The position numbers and the translations under genes were made by a program. Shown here in pieces: positions 5,844-13,351 of a DNA stretch of 34,306 nt (positions are counted from its first letter, which is position 1; the number at the start of each line of letters is the position of its first letter). The notes under the pieces are model-generated. The model ran no database searches, was not told where the DNA came from, and saw only the letters and a program-made list of their open reading frames with translations. Source of the DNA: Bacillota bacterium. GTDB lineage: Bacteria; Bacillota; Clostridia; Lachnospirales; Lachnospiraceae. Location: assembly GCA_023411215.1 (NCBI GenBank), contig JAEYOY010000009.1:1-34306 (forward strand), written 5' to 3'.

Positions 5844-8495
5844 CTAGTATTCTTCCAAGTACTGCTCGAACTGCTCCTGTGACATTAAGATTTTCCTTGG
5901 CTTGGTTCCTTCCTCCGGACCAACTACTCCTGCTTCGGCCAACTGATCCATGATACGTGCCGCTCTGTTAAAGCCGATCTTATAAACTCTCTGCAGCATA
6001 CCGATCGATGCCTTATCTTTCTCAATAATGAATTTACCTGCCTCTGCAAAATATTCATCTCGTTCGTCACCGCCGCCTGCTACTGAAGCATCACCAGGTT
6101 TTGCATTATTAATTTTTTCATGAATATCATCGCTGTATTTTGCTTCTGTATTATTCTTCTTTAGGAATTCCACGACAGAGCTTACTTCCTTATCGGAGAT
6201 AAAGGCACCCTGAATTCGTACCGGTTTGGGATAACCGGATGGGAAGAATAACATATCGCCTTTTCCCAGCAGCTTCTCTGCGCCGCTGCCATCCAGTATA
6301 GTTCTGGAATCGATGGCTGAGGATACTGCGAAGGCGACTCTGGAAGGAATATTTGCCTTAATCAAACCGGTAATAACATTAACCGAGGGCCTTTGTGTTG
6401 CAATGATAAGATGCAGTCCGGCTGCTCTTGCCATCTGAGCCAGACGGCAGATAGCGTCCTCTACTTCTCCGGGTGCAACCATCATAAGATCGGCCAACTC
6501 ATCGATGATAATGATGATCTGGGGGAGCTTCTGATAATTCTCATCATTCAGGTAAGCCACTTCGGAAACCTTTTCATTATAGCCCTTCAGATCTCTTACA
6601 TTGACATCGGCAAACTTCTTGTAACGCTCCGTCATCTCCATGACAGCCCAGTTCAATGCCGCCGAAGCCTTCTTGGGATCCGTCACTACCGGAATCAGAA
6701 GATGTGGTATTCCATTATAGACATTTAACTCAACTACCTTCGGGTCAATCATAATCATACGGACATCCGAGGGCTTTGACTTGTATAAAATACTCATAAT
6801 CAATGTATTAATACATACCGATTTACCGGAACCGGTGGCACCGGCAATCAGAAGATGTGGCATCTTAGCGATATCTGTGATAATGGTCTGTCCTCCGATA
6901 TCCTTACCAACTGCAAAGGCTATATCAGATGGATGCCCTGTGAATTCCTTGCTTTCAATCATCTCACGGAAGGCAACCATCGAATTCTCCTTATTCGGAA
7001 CCTCGATTCCTACTGCCGCTTTTCCTGGAATTGGAGCCTCAATACGGATATCCGCTGCCGCCAGATTAAGCTTAATATCATCGGAGAGAGCAGTAATTCT
7101 GCTAACCTTAACACCCTGCTCCGGTTGAAGCTCGTAACGAGTTACGGAGGGTCCACAGCTGACATTAGTTATGGTTACATGAACGCCAAAGCTCTCTAAG
7201 GTCGTTTGTAGCTTCATAGCCGTATCCTTAATATCTCTGTCTCCGGATCCGGTTTTACCTGCTTTAACCTTAGGCGCAGCAAGTAGGCTGAAAGGAGGGA
7301 AGATGTATTCGTTCTGCTGAGGTACCTGTGAGATTCCTAGATCTTCTACATCAGTAGACTCAGTTTTTGCTCCTTTCCTAACTTCCGCTGTGCCAGAATT
7401 ATGCTCAACTACAGATGTAGTCTTGTCCTGACCCAGCACTTCAGGCTCTTCTATCATTCCTTGCTCTTCTACGATTTCTTGCTTTTCGACTTCTTCTTCG
7501 AGCTCAGCCTGTCCAAACTTCATGCGCAATTCTTCCTCATAAAGAGGTATTGCTTCATTTCCAGCAGGATTGTTTAGACTATTCACCGGATCATTAGCCA
7601 TTATCGCAGGCTCTGTCTCATCAAACAGCTTATGAAAGTTCAGAACAGGTAATTCCCCCTCACTGCCTATCTTCTCCTTCTTATTCTTGCGATCCTTAAG
7701 ATTAATTACGGTATCCGCATTTCCCTGTTTACGCTTTGAAGCCTCTTGTTCTACATTCTTCGGGTTAGAATTGATCCCGGATGCAGCGGTAGCCGGATCA
7801 AGTACAAAGGTCTTCGGTGGTCTTCTACCGTTATCATTTGCCTTAGCAATCGTTTCAAGCTCCTCCTGCTGTTCCTTACGAAGCTTCTGATATTCTTTTC
7901 TTTCGTCAAGTGAGTTTTTACTCTTCTTTGCAATATAGGTAAGAATAGCTTTCCCTGATATTACGATGATGGAGATCAACATGATGGCAATCAGGATAAT
8001 ATAGGTAGCTACCTCATCGAATAAACCACAGAAGATCATAACCAGAATTCCGCCAATGATTCCGCCGCCGCTTCTTGCGCTGATGGAATTTGTAAAATAC
8101 TCAAATATCTTGGTATCTGGCTGATAAGAATGAGTGACCAATTCTATGAAGGCTGCTAATGCCACAAAGAACACGGAGGCACTGAGCAATTTACGACCGG
8201 CCCGACGATTACCCATATTCGAGATATGGAAGGCTGTCATAAAGAATATAATAAAAGGTAATAGGTAGGCCTCGGCGCCAATCATACCGAATACAAAGCT
8301 ACTTACAGCATGTCCCACCTTACCGCATAAATCTATATTACTCAAAAAGAGTAAAATAGATACGACCAATGCGATAACCAGAATGATCTCATCCTGCAAT
8401 GCTCCACTTTCCTTTACCCTCTTCTGGTTTTCCTTGCTACTGCTTTTCTTGCGTGTGCTTGTTGTTGTTTTTTTCTTTTTCTGTGCTGGAGCCAT
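5844..8495 (-). CDS. ftsK: DNA translocase FtsK/SpoIIIE
   Basis: Membrane-anchored, septum-located ATPase that pumps chromosomal DNA through the division or sporulation septum. The 883-residue protein starts with a basic Lys/Thr/Ser-rich stretch and four hydrophobic segments (about residues 35-185). A long acidic, low-complexity linker follows (about 200-420), then the RecA-like motor with Walker A GATGSGKS near 551-558 and Walker B IIIIIDELAD near 660. It ends in the winged-helix gamma domain (KASIGMLQRVYKIGFNRAARIMDQL), which reads DNA polarity sequences. B. subtilis SpoIIIE is 787 residues, so the linker is somewhat long. The ATG at 8493-8495 with GGGGG upstream is preferred to the TTG at 8537. 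The tepA-ylzJ neighbourhood matches endospore formers, so a SpoIIIE role is likely. A separate promoter lies at 8543-8571. Confidence 0.96.
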   Translation of the reverse strand: MAPAQKKKKTTTSTRKKSSSKENQKRVKESGALQDEIILVIALVVSILLFLSNIDLCGKVGHAVSSFVFGMIGAEAYLLPFIIFFMTAFHISNMGNRRAGRKLLSASVFFVALAAFIELVTHSYQPDTKIFEYFTNSISARSGGGIIGGILVMIFCGLFDEVATYIILIAIMLISIIVISGKAILTYIAKKSKNSLDERKEYQKLRKEQQEELETIAKANDNGRRPPKTFVLDPATAASGINSNPKNVEQEASKRKQGNADTVINLKDRKNKKEKIGSEGELPVLNFHKLFDETEPAIMANDPVNSLNNPAGNEAIPLYEEELRMKFGQAELEEEVEKQEIVEEQGMIEEPEVLGQDKTTSVVEHNSGTAEVRKGAKTESTDVEDLGISQVPQQNEYIFPPFSLLAAPKVKAGKTGSGDRDIKDTAMKLQTTLESFGVHVTITNVSCGPSVTRYELQPEQGVKVSRITALSDDIKLNLAAADIRIEAPIPGKAAVGIEVPNKENSMVAFREMIESKEFTGHPSDIAFAVGKDIGGQTIITDIAKMPHLLIAGATGSGKSVCINTLIMSILYKSKPSDVRMIMIDPKVVELNVYNGIPHLLIPVVTDPKKASAALNWAVMEMTERYKKFADVNVRDLKGYNEKVSEVAYLNDENYQKLPQIIIIIDELADLMMVAPGEVEDAICRLAQMARAAGLHLIIATQRPSVNVITGLIKANIPSRVAFAVSSAIDSRTILDGSGAEKLLGKGDMLFFPSGYPKPVRIQGAFISDKEVSSVVEFLKKNNTEAKYSDDIHEKINNAKPGDASVAGGGDERDEYFAEAGKFIIEKDKASIGMLQRVYKIGFNRAARIMDQLAEAGVVGPEEGTKPRKILMSQEQFEQYLEEY

Positions 8496-8542
8496 TATTA
8501 CTAGTTCCCCCTCTTGTATATGTAAGATTTCTCTCAAAATTT

Positions 8543-8571
8543 ATTATACCTTTTATAAAAATGTTATGCAA
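8543..8571 (-). promoter_or_regulatory. Promoter of ftsK
   Basis: On the minus strand TTGCAT (8566-8571), 17 bp, TATAAT (8543-8548). It lies downstream of the ylzJ terminator and about 50 bp upstream of the ftsK start, so ftsK can be expressed independently. Confidence 0.75.
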
Positions 8572-8600
8572 GTCTAACTTGGTACCTACCATAAGGCATA

Positions 8601-8640
8601 GAAAAGGAGCTGCTGCAGTTTATTTATTACAACAACTCCT
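8601..8640 (-). terminator. Terminator of the tepA-ylzJ operon
   Basis: In the minus-strand RNA AGGAGTTGTTGT (from 8629-8640) pairs over 12 bp, using G-U pairs, with GCAGCAGCTCCT (from 8605-8616). It is followed by TTTC. The wobble pairs appear only in the minus-strand RNA, which supports that direction. Confidence 0.75.
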
Positions 8641-8675
8641 AAGAATGATATTTATTTCAATATTAAATTACTCTC

Positions 8676-8915
8676 TTAAAGCTTAATATTTTTACCCGGT
8701 GAATACTTTTCATTCAGATAGTCCTGCATATCGGTGGAATTGACACCCTCTACTACATAGGCATCTCCCTCTCTACGCGTTACGACTCTTCCATGCTGTA
8801 GGGTGACCTCATGAAATTGTGCCTCTGTCTGATCCTTTGGCCTCTCCTGCTTAATGTCGGTATAGCTGGCTGGACGGGCATATATCCGTTCCAATGGTCT
8901 CACGGTGTATAACAT
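8676..8915 (-). CDS. ylzJ: YlzJ-like protein
   Basis: 79-residue protein of the YlzJ-like family. It begins MLYTVRPLERIY, has a mid-protein stretch matching the conserved pattern of a short beta-rich domain (HGRVVTRREGDAYVVEGVNSTDMQDYL), and ends at NIKL. Function is unknown. The family is conserved between tepA and spoIIIE in endospore formers, as in B. subtilis, and the same order is seen here. The ATG at 8913-8915 follows GGGAGG at 8 nt. It begins four bases after the tepA stop codon, so the two are cotranscribed and probably translationally coupled. The longer frame to 8945 overlaps tepA and has no ribosome binding site of its own. Confidence 0.85.
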   Translation of the reverse strand: MLYTVRPLERIYARPASYTDIKQERPKDQTEAQFHEVTLQHGRVVTRREGDAYVVEGVNSTDMQDYLNEKYSPGKNIKL

Positions 8916-8919
8916 AGCA

Positions 8920-9738
8920 TTACCTCCCTTCATTATTGGCATCAATCATCTCATTGATTTTTGCCAAGGCCTCCTTTATACCTCCGACTTCATCGATTAT
9001 CCCTTTCTTAACCGTCTCTTCTCCTACTAGTATCGATCCTACATCCTTCGCAAGCTGGTGGGTATCCAACATCAGATTACGAAAGTTATTGTAGTCAATG
9101 TTGGAATGATCAACAACAAAATTAATAATTCGATCCTGTATCTTCTCAAAATATTCAAAGGTCTGTGTAACTCCGATCACCGTACCGCTCATTCGTACCG
9201 GATGAATGATCATCGTAGCTGATGGAACGATAAAGCTAATGCTCGCTGAAACCGCGAGCGGAACTCCAATTGAATGGGAGCCACCAAGAACCAGTGAAAC
9301 AGTCGGTTTACTTAATGACGCTATCATTTCGGCAATCGCCAGACCTGCTTCCACATCTCCGCCGACGGTATTAATTAATATCAACAGACCATCAATATCC
9401 GTGCTATCCTCAATGGCTGCAAGCTGAGGCAGAACATGCTCATATTTAGTTGTTTTATTATGTTGCGGAAGAACCTCATGTCCTTCTATTTCTCCAATGA
9501 TGGATAACAGATGTATTTTATGATCTTTTTTTCCATTTTCCAATATGGTCTGTCCGTATTCACTGATTTTTTGATCCTTCAGATCCTCGTTCTCTTTAAC
9601 TACCTTTTCCTTCTCCTGTTCCTCTTGCGTACTCTTTCTTCCATCGTCCGCAGTTTTTTCTGGAGCTTTTTCTTTCCCTGTACCTTGTATGGCACCTGAA
9701 TTATTTATATCATTCTCCAATAAGTAATCTTTTTGCAT
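8920..9738 (-). CDS. tepA: ClpP-like translocation-enhancing protein TepA
   Basis: 272-residue member of the ClpP/crotonase fold. TepA of B. subtilis was linked to protein translocation and to sporulation-related proteolysis. A hydrophilic Lys/Glu-rich N-terminus of about 80 residues precedes the ClpP domain: IDGLLILINTVGGDVEAGLAIAEMI with the oxyanion Gly-Gly near 128-129, the probable nucleophile Ser in LGGSHSIGVPLAV near 155, and the catalytic His in IIHPVRMSG near 177. The canonical ClpP GxSAS is replaced by GSHSIG, as usual for this branch. The start at 9736-9738 has AGAGGAC 6 nt upstream. It is the first gene of the tepA-ylzJ operon. Confidence 0.9.
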   Translation of the reverse strand: MQKDYLLENDINNSGAIQGTGKEKAPEKTADDGRKSTQEEQEKEKVVKENEDLKDQKISEYGQTILENGKKDHKIHLLSIIGEIEGHEVLPQHNKTTKYEHVLPQLAAIEDSTDIDGLLILINTVGGDVEAGLAIAEMIASLSKPTVSLVLGGSHSIGVPLAVSASISFIVPSATMIIHPVRMSGTVIGVTQTFEYFEKIQDRIINFVVDHSNIDYNNFRNLMLDTHQLAKDVGSILVGEETVKKGIIDEVGGIKEALAKINEMIDANNEGR

Positions 9739-9790
9739 GAATTGTCCTCTTTCCTTTCACATTTACACTAACACAACATGCCTTCCTAAT

Positions 9791-9805
9791 GAATTAGTTT
9801 GTGCC
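9791..9805 (-). repeat. Inverted copy of the repeat motif found upstream of the WYL gene
   Basis: The 15 bases here are the exact reverse complement of GGCACAAACTAATTC, which occurs at 11269-11283 and 11443-11457. It lies upstream of tepA, so the motif is a dispersed element and not only a local duplication. Confidence 0.5.
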
Positions 9806-9864
9806 ATGTGTGTCCTTTACACATTGATGACTGAAGACACAAATCTCAAATTAGCATTCGCTTG

Positions 9865-9896
9865 GTGTGAATTATGATAATAATAATAATTCACAC
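9865..9896. repeat. Perfect 11-bp hairpin GTGTGAATTAT
   Basis: GTGTGAATTAT (9865-9875) and ATAATTCACAC (9886-9896) pair perfectly around a 10-nt loop. There is no T-run. Similar GTGT-led hairpins occur at 11214-11241 and 27684-27708, suggesting a short dispersed repeat family. Confidence 0.5.
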
Positions 9897-9942
9897 TATT
9901 TACTCAGTTATTATGTGAAAAGATAAGGATTTTATGCGGTTA

Positions 9943-9971
9943 TAAAAAAGCCTATTTCCAATAGGTTTTCA
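9943..9971 (-). terminator. Terminator overlapping the end of the exporter gene
   Basis: In the minus-strand RNA AAAACCTATT and AATAGGCTTTT pair with one bulged C around a short loop, followed by a run of six Ts. The last codons and the stop of the exporter gene form the stem. Confidence 0.65.
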
Positions 9972-10944
9972 TATCCTTTTCTTCTAGCTCCAAAATAAAA
10001 TTTCGTTTTAAGACCAAAAAATATTCCAATTCTTTCATCACCTGGTATAACATGGCTCGATTTTCGAATTCTTCTCTGGTGCTTGGCAAGGGCTCTAATC
10101 GAAAATGCTCCTTCAGTTGTTCTAATATGGTTAACAGCCCTGTCACATTATTTTTCTCATGGAAGGAAGCAGCCATATGCTCGATATATTCTGCAATAGG
10201 CTCTGCCTGTACCGGTAGAGCTTCAATTTGTAGTAAATTTGCCGTGATATCCTTAAGCACGCCTACCTGAAGCTTCCTCATCTCCAGATACGATACCAGA
10301 TATCTGGTATCACTTAGAAGACGGTTATCCGCTTCCTCGTATGCACTCTTCAATAATTGTTCTACAAAGTGCTCCAGGGCTGTAAAATCTATTTCCTGTT
10401 CTTCTTTTCGGAGTATTCCTTCCATACTTCTAAGGTGCTTCTTCATTTCCTCTTCCAAAAGCATCTGTTCCTTGCGTATTCTTGCGATATTCCTTGGCAT
10501 TGCCAGATTAAGCACAATGCCGATTCCCATACCAATGATAAGAATACTGATTTCATTGAGGATTAATGAGGAATCCATATGCTTTTCAATCAGGAAATGT
10601 GTCATAAGGACCGCATTCATCGAGATGCCATCCTTTAAATCAAGCAGGAAGCACAATGCTACAAACAAGGTTACAAAGGCTCCAAAGGCTAAAGCAGTGT
10701 AGCCCAAGCCCTCAAAGACTAGATAGGACAAAATAGTAGCAAGCACAAAGGCTTCTACCCTTTTTACAGCAATAATTAAAGTTTCCTTCTTGGTATTCTG
10801 TATTGTCAGCAATGTGATTATACCTGCGGACGGACTATATAATAGACCAAATGCATTTGCGATCAAAATTGCAATTGCTGAGCCGATCCCTGTTTTTAAT
10901 AGAAATAAAATATTAATTTTTTTTAGTTTTCTCGATATCTGCAT
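9952..10944 (-). CDS. Aromatic acid exporter (ArAE) family membrane protein
   Basis: 330 residues in two halves. The N-terminal ~150 residues hold about five to six hydrophobic segments, including TGIGSAIAILIANAFGL and a pair around AYTALAFGAFVTLFVALCFLL and ILIIGMGIGIVLNLAMP. The C-terminal half is hydrophilic and helical. This matches the ArAE_1 / ArAE_1_C pair of Firmicute proteins such as YqjA. The family is named after aromatic-acid efflux pumps; transport by this member is not shown. The ATG at 10942-10944 has GAGGTG 5 nt upstream. The gene lies next to the WYL regulator, and a promoter with a WYL-type operator points toward it from 11193-11220, so xenobiotic-controlled expression is plausible. 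Confidence 0.8.
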   Translation of the reverse strand: MQISRKLKKINILFLLKTGIGSAIAILIANAFGLLYSPSAGIITLLTIQNTKKETLIIAVKRVEAFVLATILSYLVFEGLGYTALAFGAFVTLFVALCFLLDLKDGISMNAVLMTHFLIEKHMDSSLILNEISILIIGMGIGIVLNLAMPRNIARIRKEQMLLEEEMKKHLRSMEGILRKEEQEIDFTALEHFVEQLLKSAYEEADNRLLSDTRYLVSYLEMRKLQVGVLKDITANLLQIEALPVQAEPIAEYIEHMAASFHEKNNVTGLLTILEQLKEHFRLEPLPSTREEFENRAMLYQVMKELEYFLVLKRNFILELEEKDMKTYWK

Positions 10945-10972
10945 AAGACACCTCTTTCTTTTTTTATTCTTA

Positions 10973-10985
10973 TGCCTATGACATA
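10973..10985. promoter_or_regulatory. Small palindrome upstream of the exporter gene
   Basis: CCTATGACATAGG is a perfect 13-bp palindrome about 30 bp upstream of the exporter start. It could be an operator or an RNA hairpin. Confidence 0.35.
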
Positions 10986-11069
10986 GGTTACTTCACAATA
11001 TCCGGCTACTCTCCGCTATAGTGATCATTCGTATTAATACATATTATCATTATGTTTTGTGAAACGCAA

Positions 11070-11147
11070 TTAACTTAGCAACGATTTCTTCCGTTTCAAT
11101 TTTACATTGGAGGCGCTGATACTTCCAGTGATAAAAGTACGCTTCAT
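11070..11147 (-). CDS. Possible 25-residue ORF behind the WYL-box promoter
   Basis: The frame begins MKRTFITGSISASN, is basic and ends in KKSLLS. AAGGA lies 10 nt before the ATG. It is the first frame downstream of a good minus-strand promoter whose -10 overlaps a 24-bp palindrome. I do not recognise it. It could be a leader peptide for the exporter, the stub of a lost gene, or chance. The promoter in front of it is stronger evidence than the ORF itself. Confidence 0.35.
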   Translation of the reverse strand: MKRTFITGSISASNVKLKRKKSLLS

Positions 11148-11171
11148 GAACTTTCTATCCTTATGAATTAA

Positions 11172-11195
11172 AATATGACGTTGAGTTGTCATATT
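11172..11195. promoter_or_regulatory. 24-bp palindromic operator, copy 1 (putative WYL-regulator site)
   Basis: AATATGAC (11172-11179), 8-bp spacer, GTCATATT (11188-11195). The same arms with the same spacing recur at 12515-12538. The palindrome overlaps the last three bases of the minus-strand -10 element and extends over the transcription start, a typical repressor position. Confidence 0.7.
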
Positions 11196-11220
11196 ATATC
11201 TGCTACAATCATAGTGTGAA
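11193..11220 (-). promoter_or_regulatory. Promoter overlapping operator copy 1
   Basis: On the minus strand TTCACA (11215-11220), 16 bp, TATAAT (11193-11198). It drives transcription toward the 25-codon ORF and the exporter gene (about 250 nt further). Confidence 0.6.
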
Positions 11221-11241
11221 AATAAAATACAATTTTCACAC
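11214..11241. repeat. Perfect 10-bp hairpin GTGTGAAAAT
   Basis: GTGTGAAAAT (11214-11223) pairs with ATTTTCACAC (11232-11241). It overlaps the -35 region of the minus-strand promoter and is similar to the hairpin at 9865-9896. Confidence 0.5.
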
Positions 11242-11246
11242 TTCCA

Positions 11247-11278
11247 AGTTTGTGCCTGCGTCTTCCTCGGCACAAACT
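11247..11278. repeat. Perfect 10-bp hairpin AGTTTGTGCC
   Basis: AGTTTGTGCC (11247-11256) pairs with GGCACAAACT (11269-11278). The right arm is part of the 37-bp direct repeat. Confidence 0.55.
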
Positions 11279-11303
11279 AATTCAAAGTGTTGGTATTGCA
11301 TAG
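11267..11303 (+). repeat. 37-bp direct repeat, copy 1
   Basis: Identical to 11441-11477 except for one base (T at 11291, A at 11465). The copies are offset by 174 bp and enclose 137 bp of hairpin-forming DNA. Confidence 0.85.
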
Positions 11304-11313
11304 TTTTTGAAAA

Positions 11314-11384
11314 AAGGATTTTGTAAAACAAAATCCTTAGGAAGAACTACGAAGTTCGCCCATTGGAGCGAACTCCTTGTTCTT
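11314..11384. repeat. Two consecutive strong hairpins between the direct repeats
   Basis: AAGGATTTTGT (11314-11324) pairs perfectly with ACAAAATCCTT (11328-11338) over a 3-nt loop. AAGAAC (11342-11347) plus AGTTCGC (11353-11359) then pair with GCGAACT (11368-11374) plus GTTCTT (11379-11384). Neither is followed by a T-run on the plus strand. The density of inverted repeats suggests a small non-autonomous element. Confidence 0.6.
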
Positions 11385-11440
11385 CTTAGGTTGTGCAGCC
11401 TTCAAAGTGTAAACCGTCTCACATACGAGGCGTTACACAC

Positions 11441-11477
11441 TCGGCACAAACTAATTCAAAGTGTAGGTATTGCATAG
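11441..11477 (+). repeat. 37-bp direct repeat, copy 2
   Basis: Second copy, ending 22 bp before the ATG of the WYL regulator gene, so it occupies that gene's promoter region. Confidence 0.85.
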
Positions 11478-11499
11478 AACGGTATTGTGAGGTGTTAAT

Positions 11500-12426
11500 A
11501 TGCAGATAAGCAGATTATTTGAAATTGTATATATTTTAATGAATAAAAAGAATACCACAGCCAAGGAGCTTTGTGAGCATTTCGAGGTATCTCAAAGGAC
11601 TATCTATCGGGATATTGAGACGCTCTGTCAGGCAGGAATTCCGATTTATACCACAAAGGGTAAGGGTGGTGGGATTTCACTCATGGATCATTTTGTACTT
11701 AACAAATCCATTCTCTCGGAGCAGGAACAGAATGAGATCCTATCTGCTCTCAGTGGCTTTAAAGCTACAACTAATATAGATTCTGACCGGGTGATCAATA
11801 AATTAGGCGCATTGTTCGGTAATAAAAGCTTGGATTGGATCGAAGTGGATTTTTCCAACTGGAACAACAATGAGCTGGAAAAAAGTAAATTCCATCAGTT
11901 GAAGGAGGCAATACTTAGTCATAATGTGCTCACCTTTGATTATTACAACTCCAATGGTCAGGATTCCCATCGTAGTATCGAGCCTTATAAACTGATGTTC
12001 CGGGGACAAGCCTGGTATCTCTACGGTTATTGTAGAGACAAGAAGGATAGCCGATTTTTTAAGGTCAGCCGTATTCGTGATTTGCAAGTCGAGGATGAGA
12101 CTTTTACTTACAACCCAGCCATTGCAAAGCCATCGGAGGAATCCCATAAATCCGTCAGCTATCCAATGATTCCGGCTGTCCTGAAGCTGGATGCAGAGAT
12201 GGGTTATCGGGTCTATGATGATTTCCCCGGTGCGCATATTCAGAAAAATGCGGATGGTAGTTTTCTCGTGCGAACAGTATTACAAGGTGGTAGCTGGCTG
12301 ACTGGATATCTCATGTCTTTTGAGGATCACCTGGCAATTATAGAGCCAAAGGAGTTACGAGAGGATATTCTACAAAAGTATAAAAATGCAATATCCAAAA
12401 ATATCAGCCTTAAAGATATTCCATAA
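11500..12426 (+). CDS. HTH and WYL domain transcriptional regulator
   Basis: 308-residue YafY-type regulator. The N-terminal helix-turn-helix is at about residues 18-60 (NTTAKELCEHFEVSQRTIYRDIETL), followed by the WYL ligand-sensing domain at about 135-210 with the name motif in GQAWYLYGYCRDK, and a C-terminal WCX-like extension. WYL proteins bind nucleic acid or small ligands and often control DNA-damage or stress genes. The start follows GAGGTG at 5-6 nt. Two identical-geometry palindromes flank the gene (11172-11195 and 12515-12538). They are the obvious candidate sites for this protein, although binding is inferred. The gene precedes the GyrI-like gene by 174 bp on the same strand. Confidence 0.9.
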   Translation: MQISRLFEIVYILMNKKNTTAKELCEHFEVSQRTIYRDIETLCQAGIPIYTTKGKGGGISLMDHFVLNKSILSEQEQNEILSALSGFKATTNIDSDRVINKLGALFGNKSLDWIEVDFSNWNNNELEKSKFHQLKEAILSHNVLTFDYYNSNGQDSHRSIEPYKLMFRGQAWYLYGYCRDKKDSRFFKVSRIRDLQVEDETFTYNPAIAKPSEESHKSVSYPMIPAVLKLDAEMGYRVYDDFPGAHIQKNADGSFLVRTVLQGGSWLTGYLMSFEDHLAIIEPKELREDILQKYKNAISKNISLKDIP

Positions 12427-12511
12427 ATGTCAAAATATCTTATAAATATCATAATACGATTAAACGATTGAAATCAGGCTACGCAAACTTTCTTATGTTA
12501 TGAATTATATA

Positions 12512-12538
12512 TTTAATATGACATCAAGATGTCATATT
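12512..12538 (+). promoter_or_regulatory. Operator copy 2 with overlapping -10 of the GyrI-like gene
   Basis: AATATGAC (12515-12522), 8-bp spacer, GTCATATT (12531-12538). TTTAAT (12512-12517) occupies the same position relative to the palindrome as TATAAT does at copy 1. The -35 region is poor, which could mean weak or activated transcription. Confidence 0.7.
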
Positions 12539-12600
12539 ATCCATGTTATCGTTATCTTATCAACAACAATCCATTATAGATAAGAAAGGAAGTATTCTAA

Positions 12601-13248
12601 ATGAACAGAACAGATTTCAAGAAGGTTTATAAAGAACTTTACGCTCCCAAGAATAGGCCAACCTTAATTGAGGTACCGACTATGCAATTTATTATGGTGG
12701 ACGGTCATGGTAATCCAAACGATGCCGGAGGTGAATATCAAAAGTCAGTTGAGCTGCTTTACGCTCTCTCCTACACGATAAAGATGAACTGCATCAATTA
12801 TTCCGACCCAGCCTCCTATGACTATGTTGTATTACCCCTTGAGGGGTTATGGTGGCTGGAGGACAGTTCGGACCGTGATTTTACCCAGAAGGATCTCTAC
12901 TGCTGGACTTCAATGATTCGTCAGCCGGATTTTGTAACCAAGGAGCATTTTGAGTTAGCGAAGGAATTAGTAGCAACGAAGAAACCCCAGCTGGATACCT
13001 CCACTGCTAGACTTGATACCTACACGGAGGGCTTATGTCTCCATTGTATGCATATCGGTCCCTATGACACCGAACCGGAGACCATCGCTAAAATGGATCG
13101 TTACCTATCAAAGATCGGCAAGGTGAATGCGATCGATAGCCGTTCTGTGGAAGGTAAACCCCGCAGACATCATGAAATCTATCTTAGCAACCCCTTGAAA
13201 TGTAAGCCCGAGAACCGAAAGACAATTCTCAGACATCCCATTGCCTAG
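12601..13248 (+). CDS. GyrI-like small-molecule-binding domain protein
   Basis: 215 residues of the GyrI-like family, the stand-alone Lin2189-type branch. It begins DFKKVYKELYAPKNRPTLIEVP and continues FIMVDGHGNPN, a signature of this branch. Later segments include YDYVVLPLEGLWWLED and LCLHCMHIGPYDTEPETIAKM, which matches the conserved GPY(D/E)xxPxTI(A/E)xM element. Some GyrI-like proteins hydrolyse cyclopropanoid DNA-alkylating compounds or bind multidrug-like ligands; whether this one is catalytic is not known. AGAAAGGAAG lies 8 nt before the ATG. Its promoter carries operator copy 2. The radical SAM gene follows 103 bp downstream on the same strand. A detoxification role under WYL control is the simplest reading. 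Confidence 0.85.
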   Translation: MNRTDFKKVYKELYAPKNRPTLIEVPTMQFIMVDGHGNPNDAGGEYQKSVELLYALSYTIKMNCINYSDPASYDYVVLPLEGLWWLEDSSDRDFTQKDLYCWTSMIRQPDFVTKEHFELAKELVATKKPQLDTSTARLDTYTEGLCLHCMHIGPYDTEPETIAKMDRYLSKIGKVNAIDSRSVEGKPRRHHEIYLSNPLKCKPENRKTILRHPIA

Positions 13249-13351
13249 ACCCTTGCTGTCTGCCGAAATGCGATGTCCATATTCCGTAAAATGAGAATTC
13301 TCTCCGTACCAAAGTTCATCAAGCTTTTGAAAGGAACTTGAAAGGAACACT

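Noticed and set aside
6393..7199. Several plus-strand open frames of 110-115 codons opposite ftsK
   Set aside because: They lie antisense within the conserved FtsK motor domain, have no ribosome binding sites and no recognisable domains; they are reading-frame shadows.
11803..12237. 144-codon minus-strand frame inside the WYL gene, and a similar one at 19738-20172 inside fucI
   Set aside because: Antisense to well-supported proteins, composition atypical, no ribosome binding site.
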